NCBI GenBank assembly: GCA_015680905.1
Contig: CM027381.1
Location: 64,469,501-64,533,500 of the forward strand
Direction of reading: 5' to 3'
Origin: Coptis chinensis
Lineage: Eukaryota > Streptophyta > Magnoliopsida > Ranunculales > Ranunculaceae
Length of the DNA stretch: 64,000 nucleotides
Shown piece after piece: positions 1 through 13,400 of this stretch; position 1 is the first letter of the stretch; each line of letters opens with the position of its first letter. The notes below the pieces were generated by a model, which did no database searches, was not told the DNA's origin, and was given only the letters and a program-made list of their open reading frames with translations. A program made the translations under genes and the position numbers.

Positions 1-860
1 TATCCCTAGCAAGTAGCAACATATAACTTTGTTTAATATCAAGTTTCCAAAATCTATGTTCTTTTACAAAAAGTCGAGCGTGTTCTTGCCACAGTTCCAT
101 AAAATTTAGGATTGGTCATATATAAATTAGTCACAATTTAAACAAATGTTGCATGAAAAAAACAAAGATAGTAGTAACCACTTTATTTGTATTTCTAATT
201 TAGCTATTACAGCATAAGATTGAATATCACAATATTCTCAATATTGAGTTTAGTTGATTCATGCATGAAAGGTAGTATAGAATTGTTTAGCAGATAGACA
301 TGCACATCTAATAGAAAAAAGTGGTCTACTCCCTATTTCTCCTAACCATGCCTAATCAATTGATTCTTCATCAAAATTGCAATGGAAAGTTGAACTTCTT
401 CACCACAAAGATATATGATCCGACTTCTCTCCACCTAATTCTACTTGTTCTCTCATAAATATAAGTTGGAGATGGTTCAATCAACAATGCAATAACATTT
501 CGGTCCGCTAATATTATTGTTTTTTGAAAGGCTTAAGCTTCCCCTTTTTTCTTCTCTTCTCTCCCCTCCCTCCCTCCCAATTGTCTTATTATTTAATGTT
601 ATTCTTTTCTTTTCTCTGTATATATTAGTATTACCATCATTTTTTTTTTTTATTTGTGAGGGAGGGAATTACCATTTCTATGTAATACTACTCAAACCTA
701 GAGCAATTGTATCCTTAAAGCATAGACTTGTCACCATAGAGAATAATCGACAATAATACTAACGATAGTAATAAGATTTAATATTTAAAGTCTCTTTTTG
801 GTTAATTATGAAACATCTCAATTATGTAAGAAGCAATAGAAATTCAATTAGCAAAGATAC
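1..860. other. AT-rich intergenic stretch, no gene seen
   Basis: No coding similarity or RNA gene is recognisable. The only long reading frame (517-756) is made of T-rich low-complexity sequence. Further exons of the aspartokinase remnant that starts at 861 would be expected here on the minus strand (the part following the Phe-Gly-Ala-Gln motif), but I could not find them. Confidence 0.5.
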
Positions 861-2003
861 CTGAGCTCCAAAAAACGCAAGCTCAAATGCCTCATCAAAT
901 GTCAAATGTGGTACAGGCAATGCATTTTCACATATATTATGATATCAAGTTAAAACCCATCCACATCCTTCCAAACCTGCCAGGAATTGAAAAGTAGCTC
1001 ATCAAACATAATTTGTGGTCTATTAATCAATTAATAGGAAACTCAAAAGATAATAGACCCTCATCTAGGACTAACATACTATATTATTTTTGGAGATTGG
1101 TTCAAAGCAAAATGAAGTCAGATTAGTTCAATCTAAATTGTGGCATGCACCAATACTTTTGAAGTGAAAAGGTATGAGCCGAGGTGTTTAACTTGCCTCG
1201 GAGGTATTAGGGCTTGTCAAAAACTAATATAATTAAAATCAAATGATATTTGAACCACATCTGTAGTTACTGCACAACTGAATTTCAAATTTTCAGTTAA
1301 CGAATACATGTTGAGGTAGAACAATGTAATACCAGTTATAGAATTAATCAAGTACTTTTTCTTTTCTTCATTTTTTTTCTTCTCGACATGTGGGTTTTGA
1401 ACCCAAGTAAGCGGTAAAAACTAAAAACTACCACAAACTTTACCAACAAACTACTGGGAAGATTAGATATGTCAAAGAACTAAGAACACAGAGTGGAAGA
1501 CTTTTCGAGATTGTTTGAGGTGTAGATGATCAAGGATTTAGATATGTTCAAAACGTGAACATACATTTCCAGCAAAGCCAAAAAGACATTACCAAAAAAA
1601 TTCTGGATGTATTTAAACTTACCTGAATCTCTCGCACTCGCAAGGGTTTACCAATTGTTTTGGCGGTTAAATCACTACCACCTCTACCCAAGGTAAGCTA
1701 GCATAAGGTTTCCAACTCTACAATTGAGACAACATAACATACAACACGATAGTAAAAAAATGACAAAAATCTCCATTGATGAAACAACCATCTCAAAGAA
1801 AAGATTTTGATAATTGGCAAAAGAAAATAAAATTTCATTTATTAGGAAGACCTTTCCAAGGAAGCCAAGAATAACAGAATGGCGGGATCGGTAATCCAAT
1901 CACCATGCAACCTCTTTGCAACAAATGGATAAGTTGCTTCTAAGATGTCCGCATTTGTAAAGTCATCCGTGGTTATAAAACCAATTTCAAACGTATCATC
2001 ATT
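861..2003 (-). pseudogene. AK: Aspartokinase gene remnant, three exons
   Basis: Three successive minus-strand exons read like the C-terminal half of the plant aspartate kinase catalytic domain (first step of Lys/Thr/Met synthesis, plastid). About 1852-2003 encodes FEIGFITTDDFTNADILEAT and then DPAI; a missing base shifts the frame before VILGFLGK. 1623-1697 encodes the conserved LGRGGSDLTA motif and ends in a good GT donor. 861-976 begins VWKDVDG, loses frame over the expected TCDPNI motif, and ends in TFDEAFELAFFGAQ. Introns of about 150 and 650 bp are kept, so this is not a processed copy. The acceptor before the first exon appears lost, and neither upstream nor downstream exons are visible. 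It is a decayed gene fragment. Family identity is quite sure; which isoform (monofunctional or AK-HSDH) is not. Confidence 0.8.
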
Positions 2004-3627
2004 ACATGGGAGTGAAAGAATTAGCAAAACAGAAAAGGAATCCGAATGCAATACAAACGAAGAGTAGGCAGGATTTTCATAAAGTCAGAATCAACATTCA
2101 AAGCAAACAACAAAAGAGAAAAGGATACATCAGGTAATACAAACGAAGAGTAGGCAGGATGAAGAAAGCAAGTCGATGCTCAACAAAGCCTTTTCTGATG
2201 TTAAAAACAAACCTCCTTTTTTTTTTCTTGATCGGTAAAATCAGGATGTTATCTGACCGTGTTTGTTTCAAGTTGCTCATGTTTTGTACAAAGAACCCAT
2301 GGTTGAAACATCATCATGAGAAGAGACCAATCATGAGAAGAGACCAATGGAGAAAGAGGTTGGAAGTTTGTGTTGCCAATAAACCAGAAGAGCGCCCATT
2401 TCAAGTTGCAGAGGGTGTATTTGAGGGCCTTTGTCCAATTCTCTTGTTTATTGAAACTATGTGTGATGGTATAGTTCTCCACTTTGTCGTTCTCAATCCT
2501 AAAATACAAAATGAGCAAGGTTAAATACATACAATATACTTTCTAATGAATATTGATGAGCACACTTTTTCAAGTTCTCTCAAACAAATTTTGCACATGA
2601 CTCAAGGCATTTTATGAATATGTGGCATATGAAGCAGACTACATTTATATTAGCAAATGCATAGACTAATAACATCGGTAGTCTTTCCTACCAATGCATC
2701 CTTCGGAGATCAACTGAGTAGCTCTCTGGTGGTTTTGATTGCCATCAGAAAGTACTCAAACTGATGATCTTGAGGACGTTATAGATATAGAGGAGGCCAC
2801 CTCCTTAAACTTTCCTTTTAAAAAAGTGGACACAAATTAGCCTAAATTCTTAATAATTACACCCACCTGATACTAATTATGTGCCTACATCTGATACTAA
2901 TGGTCGAAGATCAGTAGATTAATGTCAGAGCTGATGCATCATTCTTCGGTAAATATATTTGGTATATTCAAGAACCATTGGGAGTGGTGTCTGCTCGCCT
3001 CTGGGGCCAGAACTGAGCCACCCCGCATATTTAGTTGCATATGCACGATGAGAAATTCAGTCTTGGATAGATGAATACGCTGGTCTATGGGGAGCCATTG
3101 GAGGGAAATTTTAAGAGTTTTACATGGATAAGAAACCATTTGAGTTGGTCTTAATGTTGGCAAAAGTAGTGAAAAAAACATAGCGCATAAACGGATGGTG
3201 ATCTCTTCCGCAAACTTTGATGTCTTGGAATGCATGCATTGATCCCACCAAAAGAATTTTAGGATTTCCGCCTTTCATAATAATTGAAGTATGGAAGCAT
3301 GGGACGGCAGGCATTCATTCGACAAAGAAAAATGATCACGAAGGAGGTGGGAACCGGCGCGCCTCTTTACCGTGGTTTACCGACCTTCCTTCCTACCCAA
3401 AGCCCGTGAATACGCCATACTATAGATCTCCCACTGCTGATGGTTCAATTAAATATAACATGAAATCCGGGTTCCAAGGCTAGGGAGAGATGGAGCCACT
3501 GGACCTTGCCGGACCATCGATGCATTTCTCCAAGAGAGGGGAGGATGCACTTGCAAGAGCCTTGATTGAAATGACTTTTAGTCCCGAAATCCGAGGAGAG
3601 AGGACCGGACTTTGATCTTAAGAACAT
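2004..3627. other. Intergenic sequence, no gene supported
   Basis: No recognisable protein. A 25-bp direct repeat (beginning aatacaaacgaagag) occurs at 2050 and again at about 2136. A diverged short copy of the later 266-bp repeat unit (gcaaaagtagtgaa... to ...caaactttgat) is visible near 3160-3230. Reading frames of 60-120 codons here look like chance: they overlap one another on both strands and have no motif I know. Confidence 0.45.
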
Positions 3628-4165
3628 ATGCATGAACCTTTTTTGCCTCGATATAATGAAGCAAAAGTAGTGAAAGAACATAGCGCATAACGGATGGTGA
3701 TTTCTTCCGCAAACTTTGATCTCTTCATCCTTGTATAGTATTTTAAGAATTTGGTTTAGTAGTTTTTAGGACTTTTATTTTATTAGGATTCGTTTTAAAA
3801 GAGATTAGGAGAACCAAATAAATAAAGAATAAAAGAAGGAGAAAGTAGCAAATCTAGGGAGGTCAAACTAATTTATAAAGTTGCTTTTTTTTTATGCATG
3901 AACCTGTTTGCCTCGATATAATGAAGCAAAAGTAGTGAAAGAACATAGCAGACAACGGATGGTGATTTCTTCTGGCAAACTTTGATCTCTTCATCCTTGT
4001 ATAGTATTTTAAGAATTTGGTTTAGTAGTTTTTAGGATTTGTTATTTTATTAGGATTCGCTTTTAAAAAGAGATTAGGAGAACCAAATAAATAAAGAATA
4101 AAAAAGAAGGAGAAAAGTAGCAAATCTAGGGAGGTCAAACTAATTTATAAAGTTGCTTTTTTTTT
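3628..4165 (+). repeat. 266-bp tandem duplication upstream of HIR
   Basis: Two head-to-tail copies, starting atgcatgaacct at 3628 and at 3894 and each ending in the same run of T after aaagttgc. They differ by a few substitutions and small indels, so the duplication is not brand new. The end of copy two lies about 255 bp before the HIR start codon, so the duplicated sequence may overlap the promoter region; that is inference from position only. Confidence 0.85.
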
Positions 4166-4420
4166 AGGAGTTTATGAGAATGCACGGTTTGAAAAATAGA
4201 GTGATATGGTGAGGAGAGAGGTAAGGTGCGAGCTTTTATATATATATATAGATAGATATACAACCGAGCCGTATGTGTACGTATAACATGGGCCCAATTT
4301 ACGTGGGCCGGGCACCCACCCACTAGTCAAATATAACAAACGAATTGTCGCATCCAACGCTGCTTAATTACCATTAAATATTAATTCTAGGATTTATTTC
4401 ACTTTTAGAAATTGAAAAAG
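4166..4420 (+). promoter_or_regulatory. Probable HIR promoter/5' leader region
   Basis: The 255 bp between the tandem duplication and the HIR start codon hold a TA/GATA microsatellite at about 4236-4259 and an AT-rich stretch near 4375-4390. No single TATA box or transcription start can be chosen with confidence. The role is inferred only from its place before the first coding exon. Confidence 0.35.
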
Positions 4421-7400
4421 ATGGGACAAGCTTTATGTTGTGTGCAAGTGAACGAGTCAAGTTTAGGAATTAAAGAAACTTTTGGCAAGTTTGATGATAT
4501 CCTTTACCCGGGCTGTCATTGTTTGCCTTGGCTGTTTGTAACCCGGGTAGCCGGTTATGTTTCACTGCGTGTCAAGCAACTTGATGTTCGCTGCGAAACG
4601 AAAACAAAGGTTTGTGAGTGTTGTTGTACTGGATTGTGAATTAATTATTATATTGATTAAAAAATGTGACAGTCATTTTACTGTGCATTTTCAGGATGAT
4701 GTTTTTGTTACTGTCGTTGCATCCGTTCATTATCGTGCAGTTGCTCAAAAAGCAGTTAATGCCTTCTATACGCTGAACGATAGTGAATCTCAGATTAAAG
4801 CTTATGTTTTTGATGGTATGAGATATCTTAACTTTCTGCTATACTTTTTTAGAATATTATATATATATACATAAAGGAGATCCCTGAATGCCTATTACAA
4901 TCATAAGTAAGTAGATGGTATACTACATTTTTAATGGGTTTCTACTGTAAAGTTTCTGCTATACTTTATGAAATGTTATGTATCTAACAGATATGCTTGG
5001 TTGCATGTTATGAACATAAACTGATATTCTTACTTGAAGGTGTTAATGGAAAACACAGGATAGATATCAATTGAAAGAATTTGACAAAACCTAGGTTAAC
5101 TATACACCTTCTTGGTTTGCGCAAGTTTATTTTTCTTTCTTCCACTTTTGTTGTTTTTTGTTCACGAAGGAAACTAGTTAGAAGAGGTTCAAAACATCAA
5201 AGGCTCCATCCTCGAACATTCAACAAATCTATACCATAAGGAGGCACTAACATTACAACCACTCAAAGTGAAGACATAACCCAACCGAATTCATGTCACT
5301 AATGGCCGCAACCATCCCCCTCCTGCTAAGAGTCCAATGGATAGTGGAAGAATTTCCAGCAACCTTATTTGTGCCGATGTTAAAACTTTATTTTTATTTT
5401 GATCTTTATTCTTGATCCGTAAAGATGTAGCCGTGTGGCTAAGCACTTGGTGAAGCTATCTAGAAGATTCATATGGGGTGGGGTGGAATGGAAGCCTAAG
5501 AGGCACATGGCTAAATGGTATAGGAAGTTTGGATTGTAAACACATCTGTCTCATGAACAAAGCTTTTCTAGCAAAATAAATTTAGAGATAGTGAGTTACA
5601 GTGAGAAGGATGAGCATATATGACAGAGAGTGGTGGTGGATAAGTATGGAGAGGAGGAGACCTCGTGGTCGTTAAAGGAACTGAGTAACCCATTTTTGAG
5701 GATTCTTTGGAGGAGTATTGCAATTGTACGGGACAAGTTAAAAAAAAAGGGAATTTTCTACCCGGAACCGGTGAGATCATTTCATTTCAGAGGATGTTTG
5801 GGTGGGAAATCCTCACTTGGGGAACAAGTTAGTAACATTAATTGTTTGGCGTGCAATAAGAAAGCCTTGTTATTGGATTATTTGGAGAGGAGTATTGAAG
5901 GGGTGGTGTGGAACGTGTCACTTAGATGAGGCCTTAATGATTGGGAGATGGAGAACTTCGAGACCTTCTTAGAGCTGATCTTGGGAGATGGACTCAAGGA
6001 AGTGGATTTGGGAAAAGAAATATGGGTTTCCCATGAAATCCTTTTACTTAGTCTTGGCAAATGAGTTTACCTTGAAACATTTTGATGCTATAGAGAGGCT
6101 TTTTAATTTCCAACTTAAAAAGATTTTGAAGAAGTATATCCCATTCAAGTGACCTTTTTTTCTTGGTTTGTTTTTACTTGGGAAGGATCAAAACTATTGG
6201 TAATCTTAATTGAAGGGGTATGAATCCTCTGAACCTTTGTTCACTTTGCAAAGGAGTGGAGAAAAGTATTGATCATCTTATTGTCACTTGTCCAATTGCG
6301 AACAGTGTTTGGAACGATTCTACCTCATTCCATAAACCTAAAACTTGGTGTCCACCATTAAATGTTAGAGAAGGCTTGGTGAAGAAATTGATCGCGAGTC
6401 CGTTGTCTACCAAGTCGAAGTGGCTTCCGGATCATCTTACTAGTGCGATTGTGTGGACTTCATGTAATGAGAGAAACTTAAAGGATCTTTGAGCACAAAG
6501 ATAAATAAATACACAAGATAATGGAAGAAATAAATTAAGTGTTGTTTGAGTGGGCTAGTGTGTGTCCAAGCTTCCAAGGAGTGCGTTGTGTAGATTTTAT
6601 ATTTAATTGGGATACTCTTGTAACTTAAGTGGATGGGTGGGTATGAGCGAGTAGCCTCGTGCTACCTAAGATCTATATGTAACTTGTGATGTGTAACCTT
6701 TTAGAATTGAATTAATATAATTAAAATTTATTGATCCAAGAAAAATATCAAAATGTTTTATTTTTTTTTATACTAGGATGTTTGGAATTTGTTAATTGTC
6801 TCACATTTATTTTATTCTGTGTGAGACATGCATAGGCTATCCTACTCTATTTTCATGCCTAAGATTTTCTTTTGGCTATTTTTACATAGCTTTGTTTGTC
6901 TACATGTGATTCTTCCTAGCAATTCTGTTTGAGTTTCAAACAACATGGATCAGTGAACGTGAGAATTTGGACTCTTATTGACCTCAGTTCACTTGTCCCA
7001 CAAAAAGTTTAGGATAAGCTGACCTTTTATAAGGATCTCCTCATTATCATAGAATTTCTAATAGAAGGTAGTCCGGCCCTTTAAACCCGCACTTCTGACA
7101 TTTTACAGCTTAGAAATTCCAGGCGGCTTTCTTGTTTTGTTGGATCCGTTTATATCATGAGAAGTTTACAGTGGGCTAATCTATTTTTCTCAGATTACCC
7201 ATTTCAAAGATTACTGTAGGTTACGAGGTTCACCTTTGATGAGGATGACAAACTCTTCATTTTGTAGAGTGTCCACCCTATAATATAGATCAAACCATTA
7301 TGAAATTCCTAACTATATTACAAGTCAATGGAGTTCTGGGCTTTTATTGATGTTACATCTTAAGCATACTTTGTCCACTTATCTTCTATCGATTTGATTG

Positions 7401-10400
7401 AATTTTGTTTGTTCGTGTATACGTTGTTAACGTGAAAGTACCTTTGATGTGATTACAAGTTTTATAGTGGGTTGATATGTTCTGGAGATGACCAATATGT
7501 TGATGAGGTCATCCTCGAAATAGCAAAGTTTTTAGGAGACTTTTACATGGGCCACATAAGCAGAGGTCAAAGTATGAGTCCAGTGGGAAAATTACGTGGG
7601 ATGATTTTTGTTTGTTTATGAGTTCCCAATTCCTGATTTTTTTCTTTGAAAGATAAGCTTTATATAAACTTTTCCCTATGCATCCTCTCTTACAATATTC
7701 TGAAGGCGCTCAGTGAGAGGTGGAAGGAAATAAGTTATCACATCTTGTTCATTTCTATCATTAGGGACATCTAGGGAAGCCAAGTAGTCCGCTGCCCTAT
7801 TTGTTTCCCTATATACATGATTAAACTCTACTGAATCAAAGAGATGACAAATGTTTTGAATGGACACTACCAAACTCAAATACTGCCAGGGAGGGTTTTC
7901 AATCCTCGTAATAGCCTTGATAGTGCTCAAACTATCAGATGCAACAAGCACCCACCTTATTTTGATCAACCAAAAGGCAGCCTCGAAGACCTATAAGAAT
8001 TGCATTCAGCTCTTGGAAAAGAACCGACTCCTTGTTGCTACTGCCAGTGAAAGGCAAGACAGTGACACCATTTCTCAGCCTGATTGTACCACCAATCCCA
8101 GCTCCATTGTCACTAACCGATCCATCCACATTCAGTTTATCTATCCCCTCTTCCGGGTTTGACCATATACAATATCTAACAGTTTTGCTTACCAATGGAA
8201 TTTGAATTCTCAGTTTAGCCATTAGTACTCTAACTTCAAGTGTGTCGATACTCTCCTTTATTTCAGCTTGTAAGTATATCCTTGTTTCACTTATAATCTG
8301 CTGAGTAAGTTTGTCAGGCGAAAGTTGGGGAACATTTTGAAATCTCCTTCGATTCCTTTCCGTCCATATGCCACTTACTGTTGCACAAAAGAAGGCTCTC
8401 TCTCTCTCTCTTTTGCACAACCTGAAGATGCTTGACCATTCTCTGTTGGCATTGGATGAGTTTGTCGTGACATTGAGCACAAGGTTCACTCCTTTAAGCA
8501 CTTCTTTTGAATACGGACACTCAAAAAACAGATGCTTAGAATTTTCCCGAGATCCATGGCATAGACAACATTCAGAGTGAGTTACATGAGCCTATCTTGA
8601 GTTTGAAGACTCCCGGAAAATAATAGCCATACACAGAAAGAGTGCCTAGGGTGGACTAGTTTGCCCCAAGTAAGAGAAGCCCATCTGACCCTTTTGTTGT
8701 GTCCTTGAGATAGCGGCATACACCGACTTAGTAGAGAAATGATACTAGGTGTCCAAACAACGGTATCCTCAGGGAGATGAGAATGGATGCTAGTAGATAG
8801 AATCTGCATCTTGAGCTCCTGATCTTGGACAGAATTGATGTGTTGATTCCATTGGTCATTATTCAATAACTCACTCACCTTGGCATCCGAGGGAAAAGAA
8901 GTGCTCTAGGCAAGCTGAGCGTGAGTATTAAGAGAAACAGGGACAGAAGAGCACCACAAGTCGTGCCATAGAAGAGTGTCTCAACCATTTGCTATCTAGA
9001 CCTTATGAAGTTGGCAGCCATAGCTCTAGATTTAAGAACATTTCTCCAGGTCCAAGAGCAGTCTTTTGGGCAGTTCATAGTCCAAAATCTTTTGTTCTTA
9101 ATATGTTGTTCATAAACCCACAAGCTTTTTTCCTTCTCTGCAATATTGAATACCAAGCCCATGTACGCAGCTTGGTTCCATCTGTGCAAGTTCTTAAAAT
9201 TGAGACCACCTTCATCTTTGGGCTTACATAGAGTTTCCCAGCTAGCTTGGTGCATCTTGTTTTCCATCTCAGGGCCACTCCAGATAAACTTGGCACATAT
9301 GCAAGTAATATTGTCCAACACCATTTTAGGAAGAATAAAAGACTTTGCCCAGTACACATGGAAAGATTGGAGAATAGCTTGAACCAAGTGAACTCTTCCA
9401 GGATGAGACAACATTTTTGCTTTCCAGTCGGTGATTCTGCTAGTCGCCTTCTCAATGAGGGGAAGGCAATCTTTGATTTCGAGTCTTGAGGCGACAAGGG
9501 GAACACCGAGATAAGTTACAGGAGGAGTAACAAGCTTCAACTGGGCACTGTCTGCTAATAGTTCAGCATCTCTGCCTTGTAAGCCACCAATGAGGATAGT
9601 TGTCTTTGAGTTATTAACTTGGAGGCCAGAAGCAGAAGTGAACTCATTCAGAATGTGCCTAATCGACCTCTGAGAATCATGGTCAGCTCTAGCAAAGATT
9701 AACAAATCATCAGCAAAACATATTAACATTTTTTGAATCAATGCCCTTTTGAAGAAGACTCCCCAGAATTTCCATTACAAGCACAAAAAGGTAAGGAGAT
9801 AATGGGTCTCCTTGTCGAAGTCCCCTCTTTCCTTTAAAGAAACCTTCTGCCGACCCATTGACCATGATAGAGAAATGAGGAGTGGTGATACAAATGAGAA
9901 TCCACTGGATAACCTTTTCGGGAAATCTGAACTTGGTCAGCATAGCAGAGATAGTATCCCAATTAACCATAACGTATGCTTTCTTTGGATCAACTTTGAT
10001 AGAGCACCGAGGAGAGAGTCTCTTCCTGCAATAACCTCGAAGGAGTTCATGAGATAGTATTAGATTATCTTGAATATTTCTTCCTGGAATAAAGGCAGTT
10101 TGATTTGGAGCTACCAAGAAATCAATAACATTCTTGAGCCTGTTAGTGAGAATCTTCGCGATGCACCTATAAATGATGTTACAACATGCTATAGGCCTGA
10201 ACTCATCAACCCTTGTAGGATTCTTCGTCTTGGGAACCAGACATATTAAGGTAGCATTCACACCCCTGGGAAGATTATTGGTATTAAAAAAATTTCAAAT
10301 TGTTTTTGTGAAGTCATCTCTAACTGTCTCCCTACAATGCTTGAAGAAGAAGGCATTGTATCCATCCGGGCCAGGAGATTTTGAATCCTCCATGGCAAAC

Positions 10401-13400
10401 AAAGCAAGTTTTACCTCCTCTGGAGTAACCACTGCTTCCAGACTTATAGACACATCAGTTGGTAAAGAATTAGTAACTTTAAGAGATTGAAAGAATTCAT
10501 GAGATACCTGCAGTTCAGAGCTATCACTTAACAAGCCTTCATAGAAGTCTAGAATCTCGGTAACCACCTGTTGTTGAGTGTTAAGGTGTTCACCATTCAT
10601 AGCTGTAAGAGAGCAGATAGAGTTCTTGCTTCTTTTTTCTTTAAGACAATTAAAGAAATAAGCAGTTCCTTTATCACCTTTTGTAAACCAGTCATTAGAA
10701 ACTTTTTTAGATAATTCCACATTCTCAGCTTTTGCAAGAAGTTCATATTTTTTTCTAAGTGAGCTAAGCTAACTTTTGTATTAAGAAATAAGAAAAGAAA
10801 GAAAAAAGAGAGGGGGGGGGGGATAGTGTTAACGTATTCCTATGCAAAGAAATACATACAACACTAATCAAATCTGAGTTAAACAAGGGGTAATTGCATA
10901 GTGTATTATGTACTACCACCTTGGGAAAAAGCTAATCAAAGCTACTATAGTACGCAAAGAAGGGCCTCTCATTTATCAAATATGATCACCCTTCATACAC
11001 CATAAGGTTCTAGCAGCTGGACCATCTCCTCTTAGTTACTAACCTAGTTAGGTTGTAACTTCGATCTAGTATTTGGTAGAGAAACATGAGCTTGCTTCCA
11101 CCTACTAGTTCTTTTGGCATTATTTGCTTTCGTTTTGCTCAAAACTGAAGTGAATTCTCTTTGATCCTCTTTCCTGCTACCCTCCAAGAATGTCATCACT
11201 TGAAGGACTTCAGCTTGAACCTGTTGCTGGGATGCTAAAAAAGCTACCATTGATTGAGTTTGTCTCCATTTGAACATTCAAGTCCGAATTAAAAATTCCT
11301 TCATCTTCAATACTTGCTAGCAACTCAAAAGTATTCTTCTCGACAGCAAAATGCTGAGATTCGTTCTCTCTGTTCACACTACTATTCACATTAATTCTAG
11401 ATACTGGTGTGTTTTCTTCCAGTTGCCCTACATCTAGAGCTGAAGTGCTTGCTACTCTCGTACCACTTGTGCTAGCAGCAGGAGTTTTGTGTTGTGCTTG
11501 AAAGTTGTTAGTCCTTGTGACAGGTGAAGGAATACTAATTCCACCCATTCCAGAAGTTTGATTACTCTGTGAACCACCTCTTCTTACACTAATCCACTCA
11601 CCCCCTGATTGATCTTGCAAGGTTTGATTACCACTGAAAGGAGTGTTAACAACTCCATTATTATTAGTCATTGGGTGAGATGAACCACTAGGGCCCTTCG
11701 TTCTCAACTGAGGGCCTGATCCTTGTACATTCACAGGTGCAACACTCTCTGACCTGCCATCATAAAAGTGTCTTGTCGCCGTAGTATTAGCAATAGGAGT
11801 ACTAAACCCCTCAGTTACTCTCCCCACTGAAGCTTCAATAGCTCGCACATGAGTTCTAACAGCCCCCACCAAATTTCGATTATTGATTTCCAAATGACTA
11901 GCATTTTGAATAGGCACTGCTGGAGAATTTTCTTGCGCTTGGACAATTGCTTGTGTATCTACCCTCATATTAGGTGCTAGTACTTCTGTAGAAACTAACG
12001 CCTCATTTACACTGTTCTCTGCTCAAGGTTTCCACACATTCACCACTTCATTATCACACTTACTGGTTATATGCCCAAATCTATTGCATTTAGAGCATGC
12101 TGGTGGTTTCCAAGGGTATTCCAGCCCAATGTTAACAACTCTGTTACCAACATCAACTGGTACAGAACTAGGATACTTAAAGGAGCTTGGGATGGTTACA
12201 CATGCCTTAGCAAAGCTAAGTCTTTCCTTCTTAGCAGTGGCATCATCCATGCATTGAGGTCCAACCACCAAGCTAGCAAGGAACGATAATCCATTCAAGG
12301 GCCAGAGTTCCATAGGAACGTTGGAAAGCTTAACCCATATTGGAACTGTCTGAGTTTTGTTTTGAAGGACCTCAACTTCTACTGACCAAGGCCTGATTAC
12401 AAAGATCTTGACTGCAATAAAAAGAGGACCACCCTCAAGAGCCATTTGCTTGTCTTCATCAACTGAGAAGTTAATGAAAAACAGGTCACGGTCAGTAGTG
12501 ATATCCATAGTACCCTTAAGTTTCCAGACTTTTTGAAGAAAACGTTTCACATAAGGAAAAGCTAGGCGTTTGTCCATGAAATAGCCTACAAGGACATCCT
12601 TCCACTCTTCAATACCTTCATCTATGATATCTCGTGGAACCAAAGCAACCCCATCAGTATATGAAAGCGTGAAGCTTTTAAGACAAGTTGTTTTTGTTGT
12701 AGAAGTTGTTCTCTGAAACAGAGAATTCCATGACAAAGCAGAATGAGAATTTCCTTCCATGCTCTAGAAGAAAAGCTTGTTCCTTTACCGAAGGATCAGT
12801 CCATAGTTAATCATAGCAGTTTTCTCCCTTATAGCAAGCTCCACATTAAAAGGATCAGCTTGAATCATAAATTGGAGTTTGAAAAGCAGCTCATGGGCTT
12901 CATGACTTTAGAGTGAAGAGCTGAGAAATAAAGCTTTGACCAGGGTCTAAGCTTTAATTTTAGAATCTTCAATTTCTGGAGAAGAATATACATAGGATTT
13001 GCTATGACTTGCTGATTCCAAACTTCATGTAGGATATCCTTGAACTCATGATGAAGCACCCAGGTGTTAAAAAATCTGAAAGGGCTAGCCTTCTGTTTGA
13101 AGTCAAACCACTGAAGAAGAATAGGACTATGATCCGAGACACCATGGGGTGGAAACTCAGCTTCAGTGGCCACAAACTGAGACAACCACCGAGAGTTTAC
13201 CAGACACCTGTCAATTTTAGACAATTCTTGCCCTACCAACAGAGTTATTAGACCATGTGAAAAATAAGCCTGTAAACTTCAAATCAAGAAGTCCAATTCC
13301 TAATTTTACTCGCTCACATACATATGTATATTTTTATATTTGATTGTGTAAAAAATTACAAGCATCTTCAAGATTTTAAAACCAATACTAATTGAGGAAT

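Larger units (their letters stand above)
7626..13307 (-). mobile_element. Rearranged LINE (L1-type) in HIR intron 2, antisense
   Basis: Flanked by a 15-bp direct repeat with one mismatch: ccaattcctgatttt (7626-7640) and ccaattcctaatttt (13293-13307), as expected for target-primed insertion. On the minus strand it ends with a short A-run (T-run at 7637-7643 on plus) after a TATAAAGCTTATCTTTCAAAG-like 3' end. Reading 5'-3' on the minus strand the order is endonuclease C-terminus, ORF1, reverse transcriptase, zf-RVT, RNase H. The normal order is ORF1, endonuclease, RT, RNase H, so this copy is scrambled or a mosaic. All frames carry stops or frameshifts. Confidence 0.82.

Noticed and set aside
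517..756. Small secreted or membrane protein
   Set aside because: The hydrophobic appearance comes from T-rich low-complexity DNA; no start context or homology.
2159..2530. Overlapping ORFs of 121 and 93 codons on opposite strands
   Set aside because: They mirror each other, have no motif and lie in an AT-rich flank; chance frames are more likely.
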